Assembly (NCBI GenBank): GCA_947470895.1
Contig: CANIVF010000025.1
Coordinates: 1-55,689 of the forward strand
Origin: Bacteroidota bacterium
GTDB taxonomy: Bacteria; Bacteroidota; Bacteroidia; Cytophagales; Cyclobacteriaceae
DNA length: 55,689 bases
Direction of reading: 5' to 3'
Below the pieces are notes generated by a model that ran no database searches, had not been told where the DNA came from, and saw only the letters and a program-made list of their open reading frames with translations. This document shows positions 25,035 to 34,158 of this stretch, piece by piece. The translations under genes and the position numbers were made by a program. Every line of letters starts with the position of its first letter. The stretch's first letter is position 1.

Positions 25035-27737
25035 TCAAGTGGATGTACTAATAAGGTTGGGAATTACTACAGTAAATTTGGTTCCTCTTTTTAGCTCAGA
25101 TTCCAATGTGATACTTCCTTCCAGCTTCTCGATAACTTCCTTTACAATATATAGTCCAAGGCCAGAGCCCGTGGAGAGTGTTGTGGCACGATAGAACATT
25201 TCAAATACACGTTTCTGACTTTGTGCTTCAATACCGATTCCGTTGTCTTCAATTTCTATATGCGCATTCCGTTTATCGCAATGTATGGTTATGGATAATA
25301 GCAAATTATCCTTCGTTGTATCCTGATACTTGATCGCATTCGAAATTAAATTGTTCAGTACTACGCTCACTCTGCTTTTATCAGAAATGAACTTTTCATC
25401 TTGCTTTATTTCTAGTTTTAGTTTCAAGCCACTACCACTACTGCCATTAATAAACTTAAGATTTCCATCAATTTCGCGAATCAATTCATCAAAATTAATT
25501 TCTTCTCGGGCTACATCAAGCCGGGCGTTGCGGGAAAAATGAAGTATATCTTCGATAAAGTCGTCCAGCTTAGTAATGGTACGCTTCATCATCTTTAATT
25601 TTTCGTGCAGATTGAGATCTGCTGGTGCAGCATCCTGATCGGTAATGCGTATCAATCCCAGCAGCGATTTCAGTGGTGCGCGCAAATCATGTGAAGCACT
25701 GTAAACAAAACGATCCAGTTCTGAATTGGCTTTTTGAAGTTCAGTATTTTTCTGTTCCAGCTCTACTTCAGCACTTTTCCGATCGGTAATATCTTGAAAA
25801 CTGCCATATATTTTGATGCATTTCCCATCTGCAAATTCTGTTTCTCCAATTGTTCGAATCCAACGTTGATTTTTTTTTGCGGTAACAATCTCTAGCTCTA
25901 GATCCCATGGGATTCCTGATTCAATCGCTTCATTTACTGCTCGCTTGATGATCTCCCTCGTCTCTCCTTCTTTATAAAAGGAAATACCTGCTCCCAAATC
26001 AGGGGTAAAATTTGCTTCTGTTTCATGGATTTCTCTCGTGATATCCGACCAGTAAACTGACCCTTTTGCTAAATCCACATTCCAACCACCAATTCTTGCC
26101 AAAGTGTTGGCCTTATTCAAGAGGTTTTCCAATTCTTTTCTCTTCGTGACATCCCTGATGTTAAAAACAATGGCCTTAATATCTTCGTCATGAAGCAAAT
26201 TAATAATAGTACCCTCTAACCATAAATAATGTCCATCCTTATGCTGGTTGCGGAATATGATTTCTCCTGATTTACCTGGGCTATTCATCAACTGCGTTAA
26301 AACACCTCTGGCATACTCCAAATCATTCGGGTGTGCATGAATGATAACCGACTTGCTATCCATCTCACGATCACTCCAACCGGTAATCCGGTGAGCTGAC
26401 GGGCTTCGATACAGAATCTTGAAAGATTCATCAATTAATGAAACAATTTCATCATTGTTTTCAACTAATGCCTGAAAACGTCTTTCATTCTTTTTAATTT
26501 CTCTGACTTGGTTTATAACTTCTTGCTCAAGTGATTTATTCAATTTCTTAAGCGCATCTTCTGCTATCTTTCTATCTGTAAAATCGCGGGCAATACAATA
26601 CAGTTTACCAGTAATATCAAAAGGTACTGCGTTCCAATCAAGATAAAGATAGGTGCCGTCTTTCTTGCGATAGCGGTTGATGAAATGAATTATTTTTTTT
26701 CCTTCTTTTAATTGATCGTAAACTTGCAACGTATCAGCAATATCATCCGGATGTACAAAGTCGATAAACGGAATGGTTGACAGTTCGCTGTTAGAATATC
26801 CAAGGACCCTATTAAAGCTTGGATTTACGACTTCAAAATAGCCTTTGGCATTTGCAATGCTAGAAAAATCATTGCTGTTATTAAAAAAGTACTCAAACTG
26901 TTTTAGTTTCTCCTCTAAGGCTTTCTGGGTTGTTATATCAATTACTAAAAGAAGCTGACCAGAAAAACTATTACCAGGAACTTTAAGTTTGGTCCCGGTA
27001 ACCTTAACATTAATCGGCTTACCCGATTTCGTATAAAAAATAAGTTCTTCACGCCAATAACCCTTTGTTTCTAACTCGGAACCTATCTCGTAACGGGTTT
27101 TATTTGGAAAGAAGAGATTAAACATTGTAATGGTATTCTTACCAATTACTTCATCCGCTTTCCATTCCAGGAGTTCCTCTGCTGCCTTATTCCAACGGAT
27201 GATATTAGAATCATTATCCAGGGTAATAACCGGCTCTTGTATGTTGTTGGCGATATTAGCGAGAAACCGATATTCACCTTCTATTTTCTCAATCATTGAA
27301 ATATCTCGCATTGCAACAGAAACCAGAAGACCACCCTCCATTTTCAACGGACTTAAACTCATTTCAACAGGAAATTCATTTCCATCCTTCCTCTTTCCAA
27401 GTAGCTCCAACCTTACCTTTTTCACTCTTGAACCTTCCTGGAATTTATCAAGAAGGGCTTGATGAGCACCACTAAAATAGTGAGGAGTTAATGTTTGAAT
27501 TTTTCTTTCAAGAAGTTCTTTAACTTCATACCCGAATAGGGTTTCGGCTTCAGCATTAATGATCTTAATTATTCCGGATTCATTTAGAACTACCAAAGGG
27601 CCAGACACGGATTTTAGTAACTCTTCCAAACTGCTGATATACTTTGGATCAACTGTAACTCCAAAAAAATATTTCGCCCATCTTTTTAAAGTATCGAACT
27701 GCAAGATGTTTCTGACCGAGAGGTTAATTTTTCTCAT
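25035..27737 (-). CDS. Multi-PAS sensor histidine kinase
   Basis: About 900 residues with no membrane segment, so probably cytoplasmic. Five PAS/PAC units follow one another, opening with LVVLNESGIIKIINAEAE, VITLDNDSNIIRWNKAAEEL, FSSIANAKGYFEVVNPSF, IVSLIDESFKILYRSPSA and the more divergent GGWNVDLAKGSVYWSD. The HisKA box is YSASHDLRAPLKS (His codon at 25691-25689). The ATPase has NNLISNAIKYQD, IEDNGIGI and GSGLGLYIV. The start is taken at ATG 27737 (MRKINLSVRN); an ATG at 27776 would add 13 residues. The broken response regulator lies 7 bases downstream. Signal unknown; PAS domains may sense redox, oxygen or ligands. Confidence 0.92.
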   Translation of the reverse strand: MRKINLSVRNILQFDTLKRWAKYFFGVTVDPKYISSLEELLKSVSGPLVVLNESGIIKIINAEAETLFGYEVKELLERKIQTLTPHYFSGAHQALLDKFQEGSRVKKVRLELLGKRKDGNEFPVEMSLSPLKMEGGLLVSVAMRDISMIEKIEGEYRFLANIANNIQEPVITLDNDSNIIRWNKAAEELLEWKADEVIGKNTITMFNLFFPNKTRYEIGSELETKGYWREELIFYTKSGKPINVKVTGTKLKVPGNSFSGQLLLVIDITTQKALEEKLKQFEYFFNNSNDFSSIANAKGYFEVVNPSFNRVLGYSNSELSTIPFIDFVHPDDIADTLQVYDQLKEGKKIIHFINRYRKKDGTYLYLDWNAVPFDITGKLYCIARDFTDRKIAEDALKKLNKSLEQEVINQVREIKKNERRFQALVENNDEIVSLIDESFKILYRSPSAHRITGWSDREMDSKSVIIHAHPNDLEYARGVLTQLMNSPGKSGEIIFRNQHKDGHYLWLEGTIINLLHDEDIKAIVFNIRDVTKRKELENLLNKANTLARIGGWNVDLAKGSVYWSDITREIHETEANFTPDLGAGISFYKEGETREIIKRAVNEAIESGIPWDLELEIVTAKKNQRWIRTIGETEFADGKCIKIYGSFQDITDRKSAEVELEQKNTELQKANSELDRFVYSASHDLRAPLKSLLGLIRITDQDAAPADLNLHEKLKMMKRTITKLDDFIEDILHFSRNARLDVAREEINFDELIREIDGNLKFINGSSGSGLKLKLEIKQDEKFISDKSRVSVVLNNLISNAIKYQDTTKDNLLLSITIHCDKRNAHIEIEDNGIGIEAQSQKRVFEMFYRATTLSTGSGLGLYIVKEVIEKLEGSITLESELKRGTKFTVVIPNLISTST

Positions 27738-28002
27738 GTAAGATATTCGTTTATTTCGCCACCTGAAGTAACTCAATCTAGTCTCAAAAATAATATTCTA
27801 TTTTTAAGGTAACCCGAAGTAAAAGTTAATATACTACTATTTCAGATATCTACCATTAGAGAATACGAAATTTTAACTGACCATATCAGCGAAATACGAA
27901 CTCAATTAAATAACATTGTAAAAAACGGATAACCAATATTCGCTTTCACTATTCAGCATGAATTTTAAACATCCAGAATCTAAAAACACATATCCTTAAA
28001 TT

Positions 28003-30324
28003 ATGTATTTTTATAAAAATCAAATTTCCATGCTGGAGTCATCTCTTCTAAAAAAGAACCCCGACTTGTTTGTTTTTCTTCCCATCCTCTACACCGTGTG
28101 GTCGGATGCCGTGCTCACGCCAAGTGAGATAGCCACACTTCAAGGATTGATAGCAAGTCAGGCCTGGTTAAATACAGATGAACGGAATTTTCTATTAGAA
28201 CAAATCAGTCCCTCCACTCCTCCATCACCCGATGAGTTCATGGCCTGGCGCGAAATGATTAAGAGAGTAACCAACGGCTCCACCGGAAATAGTCTTGTCG
28301 ATCTGGGACTAAAACTGGCTGCTCTGCATGGTGATGGCACTATGAGTGCCACCCTAGAAAAAGAAAAATCGTCTTTGGCTAACATTGAGAAAACATTAGG
28401 CCTAATCAGCTACGAAGCAGCCTACAGTTTTCAATCAGCACATGCTACCATTACTTCGGCTCAGGCAACCAGAAATACGTTTGACACCGGTAAACTCACT
28501 GCTATTTTGGATGGAGAAAACGCAGCCATCATCCGCAAAGTAAAAACGCTGCTCTCCGATCCGGAGTTTGAATATGTCGGTCCGGGTGATCTCGCTCTCT
28601 ATCGCGCAAAAGTGTTGCAATGGTGTAAGTTCTTAGCCGAGCAAGGTTATGGCAGCATGGCTTATCCCAAAGAGTATGGAGGACAAGGCGATATGGCCGC
28701 ATACTTCGCCATTATGGAAACGCTTAGTTATCATGATTTGAGCATGGTGATCAAATTTGGAGTCCAGTTCGGATTATGGGGTATGAGTGTTTACTTTCTG
28801 GGCACCGAAAAACATCATAAGAAATACCTGAAGGACATTGGCACACTCGAGTTACCCGGATGTTTTGCCATGACCGAAACGAATCACGGATCGAATGTGA
28901 AAGGTATTGAAACGACCGCCACGTATGATCATACCACCAAAACATTTGTGATTCATACACCCAACGAACAGGCGCGCAAAGAATACATTGGAAATGCGGC
29001 CCTGCACGGGCAAATGGCAACCGTGTTTGCCAAACTTATGCTCGATGGAAAAGATTATGGAGTGAGTGCCTTTGTCGTTACCTTGCGGGATAAGAAAGGA
29101 AATCTTCATCCAGGGGTAATCATCAAAGACTGTGGAAGAAAGATGGGCCTCAATGGTGTGGATAATGGTGTGATCTCTTTCAATCACGTAGTGATTCCCA
29201 AAGAAAACATGCTTGATCGTTTTGCGAATGTGAGTGAACAAGGAAAGTTTGAAAGCCCGATCGCCAGTGACAACCGCAGGTTCTTCACCATGTTAGGCAC
29301 GTTGGTTGGAGGAAGAATAGGAATCCCCCGTTCGGGAAATGCGGCTTCCAAATCCGGATTAACGATAGCCATTCGCTATGGTGATCAACGCAAGCAATTC
29401 GGGCCCGAAGGAGGAACAGAGGTTCCTATTCTGAATTACAGAACCCATCAAAAAAGGTTGATGCCATTGCTGGCAAATACTTATGCGCTTCATTTTTCTT
29501 TGGAGTATCTCACCACCCGTTTTCTTAATCGCAAGGAAGAAGACATGCAAGAGATTGAAGCGCTCGCTGCAGGAATCAAATCTTTTGCTACGTGGAACAC
29601 GACAGCCACACTACAAGAATGCCGTGAAGCCTGTGGTGGTAAAGGATATTTATCAGAGAATAGAATTGATGCACTTAAAAACGATACCGACATCTACACT
29701 ACGTTTGAAGGCGACAACACCGTGTTGATGCAATTGGTTGCCAAGAGCCGACTCACGGAGTTTAAGCAGGAGTTTAGTAATATGAATGTGTTTACCATTT
29801 TGAATTATGTAGCCGATCAAGCCAGGACGAGCATATCCGAAATGAATCCGATCGCAGTAAGAAATACCAGCGAAGAGCATTTGCTTGATCCGGAATTTCA
29901 ATGGCAAGCCTTCAAATACAGAGAGCGGGATATTTTAACCTCGGCCGCTAAACGACTAAAGCGCCACATTGATAGTGGCATGGATTCGTTTGATGCGTTT
30001 AATGTGTGTCAGCATCATTTGGTTCAAGTGGGGTTTGCCTATATCGAACGCATCATCCTCGAACAATTTATTTCGCAAGTTGCAAACACAAAAGATGCAG
30101 GCTGCAAAGTAGTATTGAAAAAACTATGCGACCTGTTCGCACTATCACAAATTGATAAGAACAAAGGCTGGTATCTGGAGCAGGGTTATATGGAAGGTGT
30201 GAAAACAAAAGCCATCCGTAAATTAGTGAATCAACTATGCTGGGAAATCAGGCAGGAAGCTGTTCCGCTGACTGATGCATTTAATATTCCGGATCGGTGT
30301 TTAGCTGCACCTATTGCGTTGTAA
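28003..30324 (+). CDS. Large acyl-CoA dehydrogenase/oxidase family flavoprotein
   Basis: A 773-residue protein, much longer than the about 380 residues of common acyl-CoA dehydrogenases. An N-terminal helical extension (about 1-180) precedes the core with MAYPKEYGGQGD, GCFAMTETNHGSNVKGIETTA (FAD and acyl site), DCGRKMGLNGVDNG, and the C-terminal helical domain with REACGGKGYLSENRI and DIYTTFEGDNTVL. A further C-terminal part resembles acyl-CoA oxidases. It should oxidise acyl-CoA at the alpha-beta bond in fatty-acid breakdown. The start may instead be ATG 28030 (MLESSLLKKNPD). The gap upstream (27738-28002) shows no clear promoter or gene. Confidence 0.88.
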   Translation: MYFYKNQISMLESSLLKKNPDLFVFLPILYTVWSDAVLTPSEIATLQGLIASQAWLNTDERNFLLEQISPSTPPSPDEFMAWREMIKRVTNGSTGNSLVDLGLKLAALHGDGTMSATLEKEKSSLANIEKTLGLISYEAAYSFQSAHATITSAQATRNTFDTGKLTAILDGENAAIIRKVKTLLSDPEFEYVGPGDLALYRAKVLQWCKFLAEQGYGSMAYPKEYGGQGDMAAYFAIMETLSYHDLSMVIKFGVQFGLWGMSVYFLGTEKHHKKYLKDIGTLELPGCFAMTETNHGSNVKGIETTATYDHTTKTFVIHTPNEQARKEYIGNAALHGQMATVFAKLMLDGKDYGVSAFVVTLRDKKGNLHPGVIIKDCGRKMGLNGVDNGVISFNHVVIPKENMLDRFANVSEQGKFESPIASDNRRFFTMLGTLVGGRIGIPRSGNAASKSGLTIAIRYGDQRKQFGPEGGTEVPILNYRTHQKRLMPLLANTYALHFSLEYLTTRFLNRKEEDMQEIEALAAGIKSFATWNTTATLQECREACGGKGYLSENRIDALKNDTDIYTTFEGDNTVLMQLVAKSRLTEFKQEFSNMNVFTILNYVADQARTSISEMNPIAVRNTSEEHLLDPEFQWQAFKYRERDILTSAAKRLKRHIDSGMDSFDAFNVCQHHLVQVGFAYIERIILEQFISQVANTKDAGCKVVLKKLCDLFALSQIDKNKGWYLEQGYMEGVKTKAIRKLVNQLCWEIRQEAVPLTDAFNIPDRCLAAPIAL

Positions 30325-30329
30325 ACGTT

Positions 30330-30360
30330 GCCAGTCTCTGATTACTGGCGATTAGTAATC
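30330..30360. terminator. Two overlapping hairpins between convergent genes
   Basis: GCCAGT (30330-30335) pairs with ACTGGC (30344-30349), and GATTACT (30340-30346) pairs with AGTAATC (30354-30360). They share the bases ACT and so cannot form together. No strong U tract follows on either strand, so termination is plausible but unproven. Confidence 0.35.
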
Positions 30361-31170
30361 GGTCTTAATTGATTTATCAAATGGGAGTTTGAATTGATAG
30401 CCGATATCTTCATCTTTCCTATCGTCTAATACATCGAGGCCGTAGCGGATCTTCTTTGGATCATCATAAACAAACGTGCCGAAGATGCGATCCCAGATCG
30501 AAAAGATATTTCCAAAGTTAGTATCCGTCCATGGGCGTTCGAAATGATGATGGAACTTGTGAACATTGGGTGTAACAATGATGTAACTAAGCATTTTATC
30601 CAACTTACCCGGCAAGGAAATATTGGCGTGAGAGAAATAGGTGAAAAAGATTGTGCAGAACCGATAAAATAAATAATACGATAGCGGTGCGCCCATAGTG
30701 ATCACTACCATGAGGGATAACACCTCACGCAAAATAAAATCTCCCGGATGCAAGCGAGGTCCGGTGGTAGCATCCACATGCGTATCGGCATGATGAATCA
30801 TGTGAAATCTCCATAGCCATTTAACACGATGTAGAAGATAGTGTGCCATGTATTGTGCCACCAGATCAAATGTTAACATGCAAAGTAGAAACTCGATCCA
30901 TAAGGGAAAGTCAAGCAGGTAGGTGATTCCAAATTGATTGAATTCAATCCAGCGAAACACGCCCACTGTGGTAATACCAAAGATTGTGTTGATGACCAAC
31001 GTGGTGCCCAGAAACGCAAAGTTAACACCCGCATGTTTCCATTTCCTGTAACTGAATAGAATAAGTGGAATACCACCCTCCAGCAACCAGAAAAAAGTTA
31101 AACACGATAGCACCCAAAGTGCTCGCTGCCAAAAGGGCATTACTTCAAAAAAATGTAAGAATGAATCCAT
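30352..31170 (-). CDS. Sterol desaturase/fatty acid hydroxylase family membrane protein
   Basis: A 272-residue integral membrane protein with about four hydrophobic spans. The di-iron histidine clusters of the family are present: HYLLHR (HxxxH), FHMIHHADTH (HxxHH) and NVHKFHHHFERPWTDTNFGN (HxxHH). Such enzymes use O2 to hydroxylate or desaturate lipids or sterols in the membrane. The substrate cannot be told; in Bacteroidota relatives include carotenoid and fatty-acid hydroxylases. It follows the DDAH-like gene after 71 bases. Confidence 0.88.
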   Translation of the reverse strand: MDSFLHFFEVMPFWQRALWVLSCLTFFWLLEGGIPLILFSYRKWKHAGVNFAFLGTTLVINTIFGITTVGVFRWIEFNQFGITYLLDFPLWIEFLLCMLTFDLVAQYMAHYLLHRVKWLWRFHMIHHADTHVDATTGPRLHPGDFILREVLSLMVVITMGAPLSYYLFYRFCTIFFTYFSHANISLPGKLDKMLSYIIVTPNVHKFHHHFERPWTDTNFGNIFSIWDRIFGTFVYDDPKKIRYGLDVLDDRKDEDIGYQFKLPFDKSIKTDY

Positions 31171-31241
31171 CGTTAAATTTCGAAATTGAATTTAAATATT
31201 TCCATCAATACATCCGGTCGATCCAGGAAGCCATTCATCAA

Positions 31242-32120
31242 CTAACTATATCGCTCCAGCGGTCGGGTTAAACAAGTAGGACCACCTCCTCCTTTTACGC
31301 TGATCTCCTGACCTTCATATTCATGTACTACGCAACCTGCATCGATCAGTCTTTGTTTTGTAATCGGGTTTCCCTTCACCAGCACAACTTCGCGAGGAGC
31401 GATTGCTAATACATTACAGCCCATCGAATCCCATTCGGAGTCTGGCACTTCCACCAATGAAAAGCCATGATCAAGCAAACCATTTCTGAATGAAATAGGC
31501 ATGAGGGGAGAATATACTACCGCCAGATTTTTATCAACCGGGCTTAGTACCGACATTAGATGAAATACATCAGATGGCCCTTTGTAATGCGGCATCTCGG
31601 CCACCCATACTTTTATTCCATGTGGTTCCACCAAATGTTTGAGTTGACGAATGCCTTCCCAATTCGTTCTATACGTGTGACCAACGGCCAGCGTGTGTTC
31701 ATCAATCCATGCCACATCGCCACCTTCCATCGTGCCGGGATAGGAAATCTCTCCTAAAATTTTTATCTGTTCCTTTTCAAACGCTTTACGTTCAGCGCCT
31801 GGTTCATTCTTGCGGGCAGCCTTACCCATGTTGCAAAGAATCATCCCATGATCAGTAGCGATCGCTGCATCACGACAATAAATTGAATCCATGGTTACTG
31901 ATGAATCGTAAGGCAGGTAGTGAGTTTCTGCACCTAGTTTGGTAATCAATTTTTCAAATGCTGAATACTCCACTTCGGCTTTCGCGAATTCGGGCTTTGA
32001 TAAAAAATTCAGCTCCTCCCATTGTAACGATATCTGCTTATCATCCACAAATGCTTGTTTAGGAGTTTTGATAAAAACGGATTTCAATTTTCCGTAATCC
32101 GATTGGTGGGTTGTTTTCAT
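31242..32120 (-). CDS. DDAH-like guanidino-group hydrolase (amidinotransferase fold)
   Basis: A 292-residue protein of the pentein fold. It has the acidic motif TMEGGDVAWI, the central His in SDVFHLMSVLSP and the nucleophilic Cys in GGGGPTCLTRPL close to the C-terminus, together with the DSIYCRDAAIAT entrance segment. These fit dimethylarginine dimethylaminohydrolase-type enzymes that give citrulline from (methyl)arginine. Related amidino hydrolases cannot be excluded. It lies 31 bases after an AdiC-like permease gene, which supports an arginine-type substrate. Confidence 0.8.
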   Translation of the reverse strand: MKTTHQSDYGKLKSVFIKTPKQAFVDDKQISLQWEELNFLSKPEFAKAEVEYSAFEKLITKLGAETHYLPYDSSVTMDSIYCRDAAIATDHGMILCNMGKAARKNEPGAERKAFEKEQIKILGEISYPGTMEGGDVAWIDEHTLAVGHTYRTNWEGIRQLKHLVEPHGIKVWVAEMPHYKGPSDVFHLMSVLSPVDKNLAVVYSPLMPISFRNGLLDHGFSLVEVPDSEWDSMGCNVLAIAPREVVLVKGNPITKQRLIDAGCVVHEYEGQEISVKGGGGPTCLTRPLERYS

Positions 32121-32151
32121 GTGTTAATCTATTCTTTATGGCAACGTGCTG

Positions 32152-33456
32152 TCATTCAACCTGCTGTTTTCTTTTTACTTGTGTCCAGGCGTAAAATGGC
32201 AATCCTGCCATCAGCAGAATAAAACCCCAATACACAATTTCTTCGCCTGAGCCAATCACCGCCCATATAGAATACACGAAAGCCAACGAGGCCACCGTCA
32301 TCTTGCCCCAGCGTATGCCAGGTTGCCGGCTATCTATAATAAAAAATGCCACAATAGAGAAAAGGTAAGCAACCAGGCAAGTCAGTGTTCCCATTAAAAT
32401 GGCAAACTTATAAGTATCGGCAAGACTGTTACTGAAGTTCATCATGGTGAGTACGGAAACAAGCACACTGGAAATTATAATACCCAGTGCCGGAGTTCCA
32501 TTTTTATTTTCTTTCGCAAACACATGCGGAAATAAATGATTGCGGGCTGCAGCCATAGGCATTTGACCTTGCACCAATATCCACCCATTGAGTGCGCCAA
32601 AAGTTGCAATGACTGCCCCACCGGCCACGAGGTATCGAGCCTCTTCACCCCAAATAGAAGCGGCCGCATCAGCAAATGGCGCTTGCGATTCGCGAAGTAT
32701 GGAAGGTGATATCAGGCCCATCACCGCCACGGTGCTTGCGATGTAAATAAAAGTAGTTAACACAGTGCCGATAATCGTGGCCCTTGAAATAGTCTTTTCA
32801 GGATTCTTCACATTGCCTGATGGTATGGTCGCGCACTCTAAACCAAGAAAAGCAAATAACGTAAGAGTTGTTGTACTGGTAATCGCGGAAAGGTCGGATT
32901 GCTCACTCACGTTGAACGGAATAAAGTGATCTGCATTCAAATAGAAAAGGCCACCGATGCTGATGACCAACAGGGGTACAATTTTCAACACAGTAGTAAT
33001 CACTTGTACTATCCCTGCTTCTCTGATTCCTTTTGTGTTGATCCAGGTTAAAAACCAAATGGCCGCTAAGCCGGTACCAACCGATAGAATTGGATTACTG
33101 CCCAATGCCGGAATGAATGCAGAGAGATAACTAACAAAAGCAACCGTGATGGCCGCGTTGGTACACCATACTGAAATCCAATATCCCCACGCTACCAAAA
33201 ACGCTGCGAAGTTACCCATGCCTTCGCGTGTGTAGGCATAAGGCCCTCCCGTTGCCAAGGGTTGAAGTTTACTCAACCAACTGTATACTAATGCTAAACA
33301 AATAGCACCAGCACCTGATATAAGCCAGCCTATTAAACTGATGCCTCCATAAATTCCCAGCGTGGCGGGCAACATAAATAAGCCCGAAGCAATCATGTTA
33401 CCAACTACCAGTGAAGTAGCTGTCCACAGACCAATTTGTTTTGATTTTTCACTCAT
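32152..33456 (-). CDS. APC-family amino acid permease (AdiC/CadB-like)
   Basis: A 434-residue protein with about twelve membrane segments. The opening LWTATSLVVGNMIASGLFMLP holds the GxxIxSG substrate motif of helix 1, and ATGGPYAYTREGMG matches helix 3 of the basic amino-acid/polyamine antiporters, as does WISVWCTNAAITVAFVSYLS. The closest known type by eye is the arginine:agmatine antiporter AdiC. Placement directly upstream of a DDAH-like hydrolase suggests uptake or exchange of arginine or methylarginine. It follows the copper operon after 58 bases and may be read through from it. Confidence 0.82.
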   Translation of the reverse strand: MSEKSKQIGLWTATSLVVGNMIASGLFMLPATLGIYGGISLIGWLISGAGAICLALVYSWLSKLQPLATGGPYAYTREGMGNFAAFLVAWGYWISVWCTNAAITVAFVSYLSAFIPALGSNPILSVGTGLAAIWFLTWINTKGIREAGIVQVITTVLKIVPLLVISIGGLFYLNADHFIPFNVSEQSDLSAITSTTTLTLFAFLGLECATIPSGNVKNPEKTISRATIIGTVLTTFIYIASTVAVMGLISPSILRESQAPFADAAASIWGEEARYLVAGGAVIATFGALNGWILVQGQMPMAAARNHLFPHVFAKENKNGTPALGIIISSVLVSVLTMMNFSNSLADTYKFAILMGTLTCLVAYLFSIVAFFIIDSRQPGIRWGKMTVASLAFVYSIWAVIGSGEEIVYWGFILLMAGLPFYAWTQVKRKQQVE

Positions 33457-33514
33457 CCGGATCGTTAATTACAAAGAATACCGGATTCACACAATGATCT
33501 AAACAAATTTTGAA

Positions 33515-34138
33515 TTACTTAATGGCGATTGGAATTTGAAGCTGAACCTTGTCCCACGAGATATGCACCACGCCTTCATTACCTGATTTAGTAATGATCT
33601 CATATTGAAGGCGTTCCTGAACTTCAGAAAGTTGAGATGGGGTAATCTCCATGCGGACCACATCTTCCTTGCTGTCATACTCATCGGTGAGATGTTGTTG
33701 CCAGTTCTTATTGATGATCACCATCCACTTATCCTTTCCGGGAATGGTGAAGAATCCATACTTACCTGCAGCGATCGCTTTATTATCTAAAATAAAATCC
33801 ATATTACTTTCGATGGTGGTAGCCATGTGCGCACCGGTTACCCACACTTTGTCAAAAGGAACGAGGCCACCCCAAACAATTCTACCTCGTACTGCCGGAG
33901 AATGATAGGTAATTTTAAATTCGGCCTCTCCTATTCTTCCTTTCGCATAGGCTTTTAAACTTCCTTTCAGTGTATCTTCTTTGGTCTGCTTCATGATCAC
34001 CACTCCGTCATCATCAACTTTCGTTGTGGATGTTGCTGGTGTTTGTTCCACGGTACCTTCTTCTGTGGCTTTCTTTTCCGTGCAGCTCATCAGGCCCCAA
34101 AAAGTTAATAAACAAAGTATCGTTATAAAATTTCTCAT
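33515..34138 (-). CDS. DUF2911 lipoprotein at the end of the copper operon
   Basis: A 207-residue lipoprotein (MRNFITILCLLTFWGLMSC). The body matches DUF2911: AEFKITYHSPAVRGRIVWGG, the VTGAHMATTIESN segment, AAGKYGFFTIPGKDKWMVIINKNWQQH and a closing beta strand. The family is found mostly in Bacteroidota and has no assigned role. The start at 34138 gives a proper lipoprotein signal; an ATG at 34165 is less likely. It lies 20 bases after the BNR lipoprotein gene. Confidence 0.82.
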   Translation of the reverse strand: MRNFITILCLLTFWGLMSCTEKKATEEGTVEQTPATSTTKVDDDGVVIMKQTKEDTLKGSLKAYAKGRIGEAEFKITYHSPAVRGRIVWGGLVPFDKVWVTGAHMATTIESNMDFILDNKAIAAGKYGFFTIPGKDKWMVIINKNWQQHLTDEYDSKEDVVRMEITPSQLSEVQERLQYEIITKSGNEGVVHISWDKVQLQIPIAIK

Positions 34139-34158
34139 CTGTTGATTTATAAAAATGA

